Origin: Corynebacterium sp. P4-C1
Lineage (GTDB): Bacteria; Actinomycetota; Actinomycetes; Mycobacteriales; Mycobacteriaceae
Assembly: GCF_030503595.1 (NCBI RefSeq)
Contig: NZ_CP129966.1
Span: forward strand, 310,001-374,000
Direction: 5' to 3'
Length of the DNA: 64,000 bases
Shown: piece after piece, positions 9,435-17,063 of the stretch
Layout: every line of letters starts with the position of its first letter
How positions within the stretch are numbered: position 1 is the first letter of the stretch
The notes under the pieces: model-generated
What the model was told of the DNA's origin: nothing
Database searches by the model: none
The model's input: only the letters and a program-made list of their open reading frames with translations
Made by a program: the position numbers and the translations under genes

Positions 9435-9506
9435 GGTCCCATGGCTCAGTGGAAGAGCGTTCCGTTCACACCGGAAAGGTCGCTGGTTCGATCCCAGCTG
9501 GGACCA
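9435..9506 (+). tRNA. tRNA-Val (CAC), island integration target
   Basis: 72 nt; acceptor GGTCCCA/TGGGACC, anticodon loop TTCACAC giving CAC, A73, CCA not encoded. Its last 17 bases form the start of the direct repeat found again at 19093, where they carry two substitutions, so this is the attachment site of the island. Confidence 0.95.
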
Positions 9507-9636
9507 CAATCTAGGTTGCCAACAGGCTCCTGACTCCCCCTGAATCTCGTCGATCAGTGCCCCGCTGAACGGCGAGATTTCGTATTTTTGATCTTTGCTA
9601 GCGGCGCAGGAGTTCTGCCGCCTCAGGTGCTCCCGC
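9490..9636. repeat. Left direct repeat of the genomic island (attL-like)
   Basis: 147 bp matching 19093-19239 at a constant offset of 9603 with about 11 substitutions and no gaps. It covers the tRNA-Val 3' end, the terminator and the last 12 codons plus stop of the PIN-toxin gene (minus strand, ending AELLRR). In this copy the toxin remnant stops at 9636. Confidence 0.9.
9543..9595 (+). terminator. Terminator of tRNA-Val
   Basis: AATCTCGTCGATCAG pairs with CTGAACGGCGAGATT (one mismatch, one G-U) and is followed by TCGTATTTTTG. In the right-hand copy the 5' arm has more mismatches, consistent with loss of selection there. Confidence 0.65.
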
Positions 9637-9652
9637 AAAGCTGCATGAGTAG

Positions 9653-9916
9653 CTAGCGGTTCTTCTTGACGTATTCTTCGAGGCACGACCCGACAATTTC
9701 ACGCAAGGTGCCTACCTTGCGTGCGGCGATAGCTTTGAGTTCAGCATGCAGATCGCGGTCCACTTCGATGGTCATTTTCTTGACGTAATCACGGATTGAA
9801 GGCTGGTGGAACGCGGAACGGACGGACTTCGTGGGTGTGGCTGTGCTTTTCTTCGTGGCCTTTTTCTTAGTCCATGGGCCTTGTTGGGCGCGTGCGCGCG
9901 CTTTGCTGATGGTCAC
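9653..9916 (-). CDS. Small basic RHH-like protein, partner of ParA
   Basis: 87 aa from GTG at 9916, which overlaps the TGA of the upstream parA remnant (AAGTGACC) and has GGAG nearby. The N-terminus is Lys/Arg/Ala-rich (KKKATKK), then a segment resembling a ribbon-helix-helix fold: MTIEVDRDLHAELKAIAARKV with a further helix REIVGSCLEEYVKK. This is the usual size and position of the centromere-binding partner in plasmid or phage parA operons. The frame is intact although parA is broken. Assignment to ParB/CopG function is inference. Confidence 0.6.
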   Translation of the reverse strand: MTISKARARAQQGPWTKKKATKKSTATPTKSVRSAFHQPSIRDYVKKMTIEVDRDLHAELKAIAARKVGTLREIVGSCLEEYVKKNR

Positions 9917-10485
9917 TTCATCATCTCCATAATCTCGTTGGCCAACTTGTCGTAACCATGCATGTCGGGGCCGGGGCAGTAGCCAAAGGTAAGGTGCATA
10001 TCCGCGCAGCGGGATCTCCGTTTCAAAGTGCGGCATGTCCTCGGCTTCAAGCGCTTCTCGTGCAGCTTCAAGCGCGCTGGTTCCCTTTACGGGCGAAAGT
10101 CAGCAAGACAACGTGCGGGGTGCCGCCTACAGCGTCGCGCAGCTCCCACACCCGCGACAGGTCGGCGGCTGCGGAACGGGTCGGAATGATGATGAAGTCG
10201 CTGACGGCGATAGCGGCTTCAATCGCGTTTTCGTCTCCGGGTGGTACGTCGATAAACATCATCTCGTTATCGGCGACTAAAGCGGCTTGGCGGTCCAGGC
10301 GCTGTGGGATCGACAGCTCGACGTTGAACGGCAGCGGGTCGCCGCACGCTCGGCCCAGTCGAGAGCGGACCCCTGGCGGTAGAGGTTGGTCACGGTCCAG
10401 GGGGATACCGCGTTAGGCGAATACGGTCGCCAGGGACATCCTGCTCGTGGTTTTTCCCGACACCACCCTTCGCGTTGATAGTCAT
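9913..10485 (-). pseudogene. ParA-family partition ATPase, frameshifted remnant
   Basis: Pieces of one ParA protein lie in order in different frames: Walker A start MTINAKGGVGK at 10485, the middle FIDVPPGDENAIEAA...IIPTRSAAADLSRVW (10262-10068), TSALEAAREALEAEDMPHFETEIPLR after a one-base insertion, and the C-terminus FGYCPGPDMHGYDKLANEI ending at 9913. At least three frameshifts or small deletions are needed to join them, and the Walker A Thr/Ser is lost in the shifted frame. It was probably plasmid or prophage partition machinery; it cannot make a working ATPase. Confidence 0.85.
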
Positions 10486-10656
10486 AGCTATGGCCAACAA
10501 TCGGAAGGTGAAAGCCCCCTTAGATACGTCGGTGGCATTGCGATGTTGCGTGTCTAGCTGCTTGATTTGATCCGGCAATTCACCGTTGCCGAAGAAAAAG
10601 GATCGAGTCGGCGCCTCTAAATCCTTGGTCTTTACAAGTCGATACTTTCGTATCAA
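10486..10656 (-). other. Open stretch upstream of the parA remnant, unassigned
   Basis: An open frame continuous with the Walker A fragment encodes about 57 residues (for example FFFGNGELPDQIKQL) that I cannot assign. It may be another decayed island gene or chance. Confidence 0.25.
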
Positions 10657-10786
10657 TATCCTTCCAGACGGAGGCCAGACGGAGGAAAGACGTTAAAGAG
10701 ACTTAATTTTCCCATTAGATGTAGTGGTGGACAGCTTGAAAGCTGCTGTCTTGTCCCTTTTTTCATCAATCCGAAAGGATCTATTT

Positions 10787-11367
10787 ATGCGTTTGAAGAA
10801 AGCTTTAATCCTCCCTCTAGCTGTTTCTACCGCTCTCGTCGCATTCCCTGTTGCTACGGCCAGCGCAGCTCCTGCCACTCAGGAGGGGGAGTGCGTCGAG
10901 ACTCACCAGGTTCCCTCTACTCTCGGTGCAGACCGAGAGACTGTTTCGGAAAATGACCTCAAACAAATCAATGAGGATATCGAGTCCGCGGGTGGTTCCC
11001 CCCCTTGCCTGCGGGAACAGTTGAGTACGGGTTCAACGCTGATGGTGACGCGGTAGCCATTGACTCCAATGGTCGGGAAACAGTCTTGTCTTGAGCAAAG
11101 AAGATGGATGTTGAGCTGAATTCAGTACTAGTCCAGACTAGGGCCGCAGAGGACCAAGACGATAAGGGAGTTCTTAGCGCAACTGCCACAACCATTGCTG
11201 GTTGTGCAGGTGGTGTAATCGGTTACGATACAATCCTGGAAATTTTAGAGAAGAGGGTTTCCTACTGGGCCTTGGTAAAGTTCCTCGCTAAGAAAATTGG
11301 ACTAGGACTTGCGATCAGCTGCATTTCCGGTGCAGGTGGCGCCCTTGCCACCTACATGGGGTGGTAA
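10787..11367 (+). pseudogene. Bacteriocin-like secreted precursor, broken by a C-tract frameshift and an in-frame TGA
   Basis: ATG at 10787 has AAAGGA 8 bases upstream and starts a clear Sec signal peptide (MRLKKALILPLAVST, cleavage near ASA-AP). A polar propeptide follows with VSENDLKQINEDIESAGG. A run of seven C at 10998-11004 throws the frame to a stop at 11056; one extra C would continue into LPAGTVEYGFNADGDAVAIDSNG. A TGA at 11092 then interrupts (TGG, Trp, would read through), after which the frame runs to 11367 with a hydrophobic Gly-rich C-terminus (CAGGVIGYD...GLGLAISCISGAGGALATY). The restored protein would be 193 aa. Layout parallels the intact gene at 17064. Function is inferred, not recognised by homology. 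Confidence 0.6.
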
Positions 11368-11370
11368 AAA

Positions 11371-11562
11371 ATGCGCTCATTGGTAACAATTTGCGGATTT
11401 TTAGTGGCACTTGGCATATTTCATTTTTACACTGATATGCCTTGGTTCCCTTCTGTGTTCTTTGGAGGCATCGCTGGGCTTATCGCAGGTGTAGCTCTGA
11501 CAGAATCCGGGCGGCAGGCAGCCCGTCGAATTGTGTATAATCTTTTTCAGGGATGGTCCTAG
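11371..11562 (+). CDS. Small two-helix membrane peptide, possible immunity protein
   Basis: 63 aa, starting 3 bases after the stop of the broken precursor. Two hydrophobic segments (about 4-20 and 27-43) around a loop with MPWFPS, then a basic tail (GRQAARRIVYNLFQGWS). The loop and second helix resemble HWPSWVMYAF... in the 46-aa peptide at 16896, which sits in the same place behind the other precursor. A tiny membrane protein behind a secreted hydrophobic peptide is the usual place for bacteriocin immunity; this is inference. Confidence 0.55.
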   Translation: MRSLVTICGFLVALGIFHFYTDMPWFPSVFFGGIAGLIAGVALTESGRQAARRIVYNLFQGWS

Positions 11563-11663
11563 CTCCGAGTGCCAGGATTGAATCAAGGTGGGGTGTCAGC
11601 GCTCTTTGAAAAGTAGCCCAAAACGCTCCTCGAAAAGTAGCCCATCCGAAAAAGATTGGATGG

Positions 11664-12869
11664 GTGATTTCTTTGGAACAATGGGCACAGATCCGATACC
11701 TGCGTGGGCAGGGTTTATCGATACGCAAGATCGCCAACGAGGTTGGCTGCGCGAAGAAGACTGTCGAGCGGGCACTGGCTTTGGATTTGCCTCCGAAATA
11801 CCCGCCGCGTCGGGCTAAAACTACGAGTTTCGATGCTTTTGAACCACAAGTACGCGCGTTGCTTGCTGAAACTCCACGTCTTAACGCAAAAGTCATCGGA
11901 CAGCGCGTTGGGTGGACTGGGTCAGAATCGTGGCTGCGCAAAAACATTGCCCGGATCCGACCCGAGTATCTTCCCGCAGACCCCGTGGACACTCTCACCC
12001 ATCTTCCCGGGCGTGAAATCCAGTGCGACCTGACCTTTGCCGCCGGCGGGTTGCCCGATGCAAGCGGTGTGCCCCGAGCATTCCCGGTGTTGGTGATGGC
12101 GGCATCGCGTTCCCGATTCGCCGCTGCCTGTCTGCTTCCGACTCGTACAACTGATGATCTGATAGCTGGGATGTGGCAGCTCATCGAGCGTGACTTCAAA
12201 GCCGTGCCCGACCGGCTGGTATGGGACCGGGAAGCTGGCATCGGTAAGGCCCGCCTGTGTGAGCCAGTCGCTGCGTTCGCCGGTGCAATCGGCACCAAGA
12301 TCGTCCAGGCCCCGCCGAGAGATCCGGAATCGAAAGGCATCGTTGAACGCACCAACGGCTATATGAAGCGCTCCTTTTTCCCAGGCCGGCACTTCAGCAA
12401 CCCGCAGGATGTGCAAGACCAGCTCGATGAATGGTTTAGCACCGTAGCCAATACCCGCACCCATGCCACGTTGAAAACCCGCCCGATCGATCTGTTTCGC
12501 ACCGACCAACAGTCCATGCGTCCACTTCCGCCGTATACCCCAACGATCGGGATCCGTCCTGCGGTACGCCTGCCACGCAACTACTACATCACCGTCGACA
12601 CCAACCAATACAGCGTCGACCCCGCCTTCATCGACAGGCTCGTGACCGTGCGCACCTGCCTAGAAGAAATCACTGTCACAGGACCATCCGGCGAAATCGC
12701 CGCCTGCCACCGGCGTTACTGGGGAAAACACCACGTCATCACCGACCCTGCCCACCGACACGCCGCACGACGCATGCGACAGCTAAACACCGGACCCCAA
12801 CGACACACCCACACACCAGACAACGACGTAGAGGTAGCCGACCTAGCCATCTACGACTCAATCGCTTAG
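11664..12869 (+). CDS. istA: IS21-family transposase IstA
   Basis: 401 aa from GTG at 11664. N-terminal HTH (IRYLRGQGLSIRKIANEVGC), then a DDE integrase core: QCDLTF for the first Asp, VWDREAGIG for the second, and PPRDPESKGIVERTNGYMK containing the Glu. The C-terminal domain with NYYITVDTNQYSVDP is typical of IstA. The frame is intact. It is followed after 26 bases by istB. Confidence 0.93.
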   Translation: MISLEQWAQIRYLRGQGLSIRKIANEVGCAKKTVERALALDLPPKYPPRRAKTTSFDAFEPQVRALLAETPRLNAKVIGQRVGWTGSESWLRKNIARIRPEYLPADPVDTLTHLPGREIQCDLTFAAGGLPDASGVPRAFPVLVMAASRSRFAAACLLPTRTTDDLIAGMWQLIERDFKAVPDRLVWDREAGIGKARLCEPVAAFAGAIGTKIVQAPPRDPESKGIVERTNGYMKRSFFPGRHFSNPQDVQDQLDEWFSTVANTRTHATLKTRPIDLFRTDQQSMRPLPPYTPTIGIRPAVRLPRNYYITVDTNQYSVDPAFIDRLVTVRTCLEEITVTGPSGEIAACHRRYWGKHHVITDPAHRHAARRMRQLNTGPQRHTHTPDNDVEVADLAIYDSIA

Positions 12870-12895
12870 CCCCTCAAAGAAGATTGGATTCGACT

Positions 12896-13678
12896 ATGCC
12901 CCACACGCACGCCCACGACACCCAAGCAACGATTGCGCACCTATCACAGGCGCTGAAAGCCCCACGTATCAACACCGTTTACGCCACCATTGCTGAACAA
13001 GCACGCGCAGAATCGTATACCTACGAGGAATACCTCGCCGCGGTACTTTCAGTAGAAGCCACCGCACGCGCTGAATCCGGAGCGCGCCAACGCGTTAAAC
13101 GAGCCGGTTTTCCAGCAGTCAAAACCATCGCCGATTTCGACTTCGGCGCCCAACCCGGCATCGACCGCGCTGACATCGCCCGACTAGAAACCGGCGCCTA
13201 GGTCGCAACCGCTGAAAACGTCGTCCTTCTAGGCCCACCAGGCACCGGAAAAACACACCTCGCTACAGCCCTAGGCATAACCGCTGCTCAGCAAGGCTAC
13301 CGAGTACTGTTCGACACCGCCGCAGGGTGGATCAACACACTCACCGAGGCACACAACACCGGACGACTCGAATCCGTACTCAAACGCCTAAGCGGATACC
13401 ACCTGCTCATCATCGACGAACTCGGATACATCCCCGTCGAGGCAGACGCAGCAAACCTCTTCTTCCAACTCGTCTCACGCCGATACGAACACGGATCCAT
13501 CATCGTCACATCCAACCTGGCCTTTTCCCAATGGGCCCAATGCTTCGGAGACGTCACCGTCGCAACTGCCATGGTCGACCGCATCGTCCACCACGCAAAA
13601 ATCTTCCAACACCGAGGAGTAAGCCACCGCATCAAAGGCCGCGAACTCACAACACCACAAACAAATCAGGCACAATAA
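12896..13678 (+). pseudogene. istB: IS21 helper ATPase IstB with in-frame amber stop
   Basis: ATG at 12896 opens IstB (about 100 residues including RQRVKRAGFPAVKTIADFDF); TAG at 13199-13201 stops it just before the ATPase core. The same frame then continues with [17 protein letters not shown] (Walker A), LLIIDELGYIP (Walker B), VTSNLAFSQW and VDRIVHHAKI up to TAA at 13676. No frameshift is needed, so a single codon change separates this from an intact 260-residue IstB. It is either a recent null mutation or needs nonsense suppression. Confidence 0.88.
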
Positions 13679-13804
13679 CTACGACCACACTGGGCTACTT
13701 TTCAAAGAGCACTCACATGGGGGTGCAAAACACTCGCACTATGAAAAGGTTGGTGGGTTCACTCGAGCACTAAGCGGCGTGGGTCCGCCAACTATATAGG
13801 CCGT

Positions 13805-14428
13805 TCAGAATGAGAGCGCTATGAGCTCTGCCCTGGATCTGCAGTCCATCTTCTTCAGCAGGGAAGACACCATTCTTTTTACGTGAGGCTCCGAGTAGAA
13901 CAACTCGTTCGCTATTTGCCTGTTACTTTTTCCTTGGCACAGCAATTGCATGACGGCTTCCTCGTTATCGGTCAAGGAGGCTTGCTCTATTCGTTCGGCG
14001 AAACGCCCCCATGAGGATTGGGCAACTAACCGTTTCACACATTGAGGTGAGAGACTGGTCCCTCCGTTGAGTGCATCCCTGAGCGCCTGAATGATTATCT
14101 GCGGTGGTTGGCCTTTAATGACGTACCCGGACACCCCACGCGCAAGAGAGGTAATCATCGTATCGTCAGTGTCGTAGGCTGTCATCACGACAAAGACTGG
14201 TGGGGTATCGAAACTATTCAACTTTTTCAGCAGTTCGATCCCATCCATATCGGGCATACGTACATCAGACAATACGATGTCGCAGGTGTGATTGTTGAGC
14301 CATGCCAGTGCGCTGCGCCCGTTTGCGGCAGTGGCGATAACTTCTAGGTCTGGAACTTTAGAGAAGTAAACCGGAAATGATTCACGGATTACGGGATCAT
14401 CATCAACAAGCAGGATCGTGAAACTCAC
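13805..14428 (-). CDS. NarL/FixJ-type response regulator
   Basis: 207 aa. Receiver domain: acidic pocket VDDDP (residues 9-11), phospho-acceptor Asp55 in LSDVRMPDMDG, Thr in MTAYD and Lys in GYVIKGQ. The C-terminal LuxR-type HTH (about 150-207) has LTDNEEAVMQLLCQGKSNRQIA and VKRMVSSLLKKM. I choose GTG at 14428 because it overlaps the TGA of the upstream peptide gene (GTGA), which gives translational coupling, rather than a longer start at 14440. Partner of the kinase at 14610; probable targets are genes of the neighbouring secreted-peptide cassette (inference). Confidence 0.88.
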   Translation of the reverse strand: MSFTILLVDDDPVIRESFPVYFSKVPDLEVIATAANGRSALAWLNNHTCDIVLSDVRMPDMDGIELLKKLNSFDTPPVFVVMTAYDTDDTMITSLARGVSGYVIKGQPPQIIIQALRDALNGGTSLSPQCVKRLVAQSSWGRFAERIEQASLTDNEEAVMQLLCQGKSNRQIANELFYSEPHVKRMVSSLLKKMDCRSRAELIALSF

Positions 14429-14592
14429 TTGCTGCACCAAGGGTGTGTTTGACCCTTACTGCACCCCAGCCAGTCCTTAATAGACTGATACGTTTGGATC
14501 ACTGGTTCACCCTCAGTGGGAGGTGCCTCGACTGTTGGGAGGGGACTTGCCGTAAGGCCAACGGTGAAGATTAGAGAGGCCAACATTTTCAT
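14425..14592 (-). CDS. Small exported peptide with two cysteines, between kinase and regulator
   Basis: 55 aa from ATG at 14592 (GAAAGG upstream; 17 bases after the kinase stop). Short hydrophobic signal (MKMLASLIFTVGLTASP), Pro/Glu-rich linker (VEAPPTEGEP), then a compact end containing WLGCSKGQTHPWCSK. The two Cys, 8 residues apart near the C-terminus, could form a disulfide ring. Its stop overlaps the regulator start (GTGA). A tiny exported peptide inside a two-component operon is where a pheromone or sensing accessory would lie; I recognise no family. Confidence 0.6.
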   Translation of the reverse strand: MKMLASLIFTVGLTASPLPTVEAPPTEGEPVIQTYQSIKDWLGCSKGQTHPWCSK

Positions 14593-14609
14593 ATCAATTA
14601 CGGGACCTT

Positions 14610-15788
14610 TCAAACGGGAACCTGGAAAGTAATCGTCCAGCGGGCATTAGTGCTATCCAGTGTCATGCTTCCACCTACGATAGCAATCGTTCGCTGCATG
14701 GAGGCTAGACCGAAATTGCTGGAGCCAGCTCGCCCACGGCCAAGCCTATAGGTGTTGACGAGAGTCACCATGACTTTTTCGGTATTTGCAGTCGCGGTGA
14801 TACTAACGGTGGAATAAGGGACGGCATATTTGATGATGTTGGCACTAGCTTCAGATAGGCACTGACTGAGCGCCCTATTGATAGACTCCGCGCCAGGATC
14901 CACACGAATAGTCGTGGAGCTCTCAACGTGAAACCCGGCCTCCTGAAGTGCACGGGCAGTTTGCGTCACTGTCATTGTTAGTGCCGGTACGGTCACCTGC
15001 GGATGATCAATTGCCTGGGCATTGAGCTCATCTACCAGCGTGCGGATGTCACTCATTGACTTACGCGCTGTGGCGGCACACCGCTGTAGAGCTTGCTCGT
15101 TCTCCGGGATGTAGATCGCCAGTGCTTCAAGTCTTGCTATCAGCGCGGTTAAATCAGCAGCCACCATGTCATGAAGAAATCCCGCTACCTCTACCTGACG
15201 TTGGCGCATCTGGTACCTCTGTCGCATCTCCTTGGTGCGCAACCTAACGATAAACCACCCGGCGGCAAAGGCGCTGACCATCATGAGAGTAAAGATGGTT
15301 ACAGACTGTGGATCCATACTCAACGACTTTTGATCCGGGGAGTAAAACCCGAGCAGCGTCGTAATAGCAGCAAAGACCACAGCAGTCTTGTACCTGTGTT
15401 GCGCAGTAACAACCGTAACCAGCAGAACCGCCGTCAATGTCAACAGATCGGGCGAATGACCAGACAAGGTAACGACCGCGAACAATACGAGATATCCCAA
15501 AACTGCAGCAGTAGGAAGATACACCGCCAGAGGCAGTGTAGCCACTAAAAAGAAGAATAAAACCCCTGTACCAACATCGACAGGAGCGATCACAAGCACA
15601 CGCAAGCCCCACAAAACAAGGGCGAGCAGACACAGCACCAGTGCTATTGATAGGCGATAAGAACGAAAAAAATTAACAAACACATTGAATACCAATGGCT
15701 CTATCGACGGAAAACATAAAAGAACAGTCAAGCATGAAGGGCACGGTTCACCCCAACACCCAGTTTCTGAATGCCCAACTGCCGACAA
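14610..15788 (-). CDS. Two-component sensor histidine kinase (HPK7/NarX-like)
   Basis: Up to 392 aa from TTG at 15788, which has AGGAGG 12 bases upstream; GTG at 15683 just before the first helix is an alternative. Five to six membrane segments fill residues about 45-180 with almost no extracytoplasmic domain, so it may sense signals in or at the membrane. The phospho-acceptor His206 lies in VAGFLHDMVAADL (HisKA_3 type). The HATPase part has SEASANIIKYA (N box) and FGLASMQRTIAIVGG (G box), but the usual DxGxG is replaced by VNTYRLGRGRAGSS, a degenerate ATP lid. It is followed by the exported peptide and the response regulator. Confidence 0.85.
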   Translation of the reverse strand: MSAVGHSETGCWGEPCPSCLTVLLCFPSIEPLVFNVFVNFFRSYRLSIALVLCLLALVLWGLRVLVIAPVDVGTGVLFFFLVATLPLAVYLPTAAVLGYLVLFAVVTLSGHSPDLLTLTAVLLVTVVTAQHRYKTAVVFAAITTLLGFYSPDQKSLSMDPQSVTIFTLMMVSAFAAGWFIVRLRTKEMRQRYQMRQRQVEVAGFLHDMVAADLTALIARLEALAIYIPENEQALQRCAATARKSMSDIRTLVDELNAQAIDHPQVTVPALTMTVTQTARALQEAGFHVESSTTIRVDPGAESINRALSQCLSEASANIIKYAVPYSTVSITATANTEKVMVTLVNTYRLGRGRAGSSNFGLASMQRTIAIVGGSMTLDSTNARWTITFQVPV

Positions 15789-15816
15789 TAGAGGTCTTCC
15801 CCTCCTGGGAGGTGAT

Positions 15817-15951
15817 CTACTTCAAGGGTTTGGGAAGTCGCCGATCGTTCCACGGGGGCATCCCACAGCGTTTCCCTATCTCACCAGTGGTATCGAAGCC
15901 AGTGCCGAGGGCAAGACTCCAGACGAAAGATAGAACGCCATTGAGGACCAT
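15817..15951 (-). CDS. Possible 44-aa peptide upstream of the sensor kinase
   Basis: ATG at 15951 to TAG at 15817, one moderately hydrophobic stretch (VLSFVWSLALGTGF) and a charged tail. No clear ribosome site; coding potential uncertain. It could also be a decayed gene fragment. The rest of 15789-16083 shows nothing else I can support. Confidence 0.25.
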   Translation of the reverse strand: MVLNGVLSFVWSLALGTGFDTTGEIGKRCGMPPWNDRRLPKPLK

Positions 15952-16083
15952 TCCCACACACGCCCGAGTCCCACTACGTTGGTCACGACTGCACCCAGGC
16001 CGAATACTTAATCGAGCGCGATGAAACGTGCGGATGCTTACTCCAAAACTGGAATTGTCGCGGTTTTAGCCGGGAGGCGTGGT

Positions 16084-16830
16084 CTATCTCCGACAGGGTC
16101 CACCTGCCCTTTTGTGCACTGTGTCAACATCGCCCGACTTGGCACTGTCCAACAACGAAATCGGGGTTACAGTGGACACGCTAGCACCATTTCCACCTTG
16201 CCCCAGTGCCACCAACCTTCCGGATGAAGAGTAGATGGGGGCGCCGGACTCGCCTGGCGAAAGTCGTAAGCTTGAGGACTGGACGTAAGCAAACACTGGT
16301 TGGCCATTCAACAAAAACCGTTGACACGAGTATTGTTCGGAGATCAGTTCTCCGGACTTTTTCTGACCTTCGTGATCGTTGGCAAACACAACGGACTCTT
16401 GAGGGTGTTCTTCCACTTGCAGCGGCCTTATCTGGTCCCCTACGCTGGGGTGGAGTGCGATTTCTGCTATGTCGAGACCCAAGCCGTTGAGCAGATAGTT
16501 TGTCGAAATGGTTCCTATTTTATTTCCGTGGGAGAAGACTTCTGCCCCCTCTTCTCCACAGTGGCCTGCTGTTAAACCAGTTGTCATAGAGATATAGGAG
16601 ACAGAGCAGTCTATGGAGCCATTGGGCCACCACACTTGAATATCGTCCCCGCTGGAATACCTGGGGCCTGACTGCGCGGAGTCGCCTGGGGGATGGTCAA
16701 TATAAGGAGTCTCTTGAGGGGTAATCGTGGATGCTGTCGAGTTTGTTTGTGGTAAATCCAATGAAGTATATCCGCTGATGAAGGCACTTACAGTGGCAAT
16801 TACACAGACGGCTAATGATTCTCGATACAT
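16084..16830 (-). CDS. Secreted trypsin-like serine protease (S1 family)
   Basis: 248 aa from ATG at 16830 (AAGG 8 bases upstream); an in-frame longer start is ignored because the signal peptide begins here (RESLAVCVIATVSAF). Chymotrypsin-fold triad: His90 in TGLTAGHCG, Asp120 in GLDIAEIAL, Ser195 in SPGESGAPIYS. Four Cys (75, 91, 169 and the tail) may form disulfides. It lies 65 bases downstream of the two-helix peptide and in the same direction as the secreted precursor, so it may be cotranscribed and mature that precursor (inference). Start context and base composition are lower in GC than the flanking core genes. Confidence 0.85.
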   Translation of the reverse strand: MYRESLAVCVIATVSAFISGYTSLDLPQTNSTASTITPQETPYIDHPPGDSAQSGPRYSSGDDIQVWWPNGSIDCSVSYISMTTGLTAGHCGEEGAEVFSHGNKIGTISTNYLLNGLGLDIAEIALHPSVGDQIRPLQVEEHPQESVVFANDHEGQKKSGELISEQYSCQRFLLNGQPVFAYVQSSSLRLSPGESGAPIYSSSGRLVALGQGGNGASVSTVTPISLLDSAKSGDVDTVHKRAGGPCRR

Positions 16831-16895
16831 TGCACAAACCTTGTCTATACGACCTCTAGGGGTGACCCGCACGGAGGCCACCCCTAGAGGGTGCC

Positions 16896-17036
16896 CTATT
16901 GGTTGGTGTTGGTTGGAAGGAATATCAACACCAGGGCGATGATGGCAAAGGCGTACATCACCCAACTCGGCCAATGAAACCAAGAGGCTATCGGAATCAT
17001 GATTACCACTACTGAGATCAGAATCTTCTTGACCAT
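16896..17036 (-). CDS. 46-aa two-helix membrane peptide, possible immunity protein
   Basis: ATG at 17036 preceded by GAAAAAGAGAAAGGATCGCTC (a strong AAAGGA site), TAG at 16896. Sequence starts MVKKILISVVVIMIP, a short loop HWPS, then a second helix VMYAFAIIALVLIFL and ends PTNTNQ. It follows the secreted precursor by 27 bases on the same strand. Counterpart of the 63-aa peptide at 11371, which shares the W/F-P-S loop before helix two. Too short for routine gene calling; the ribosome site and membrane pattern support it. Confidence 0.6.
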   Translation of the reverse strand: MVKKILISVVVIMIPIASWFHWPSWVMYAFAIIALVLIFLPTNTNQ

Positions 17037-17063
17037 GAGCGATCCTTTCTCTTTTTCGCTACC

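Larger units (their letters stand above)
11589..13722 (+). mobile_element. IS21-family insertion sequence with 5-bp target duplication
   Basis: The element proper is 11594-13717 (2124 bp). Terminal inverted repeats of 27 bp (left 11594-11620, right 13691-13717) differ at two positions; both contain CTCTTTGAAAAGTAGCCCA. A second internal copy CGAAAAGTAGCCCATCC at about 11629-11645 matches the multiple end repeats of IS21 elements. The flanking TGGGG at 11589-11593 and 13718-13722 is a 5-bp target duplication. It encodes IstA and a stop-interrupted IstB. Confidence 0.92.

Noticed and set aside
11092-11094. Possible selenocysteine TGA in the secreted precursor
   Set aside because: No SECIS-like hairpin seen and the same gene also has an upstream frameshift; decay is simpler.
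15695-16024. 109-codon + strand frame between kinase and protease genes
   Set aside because: No ribosome site, no motif, basic Arg/Pro-rich product typical of chance; opposite strand context is the operon.
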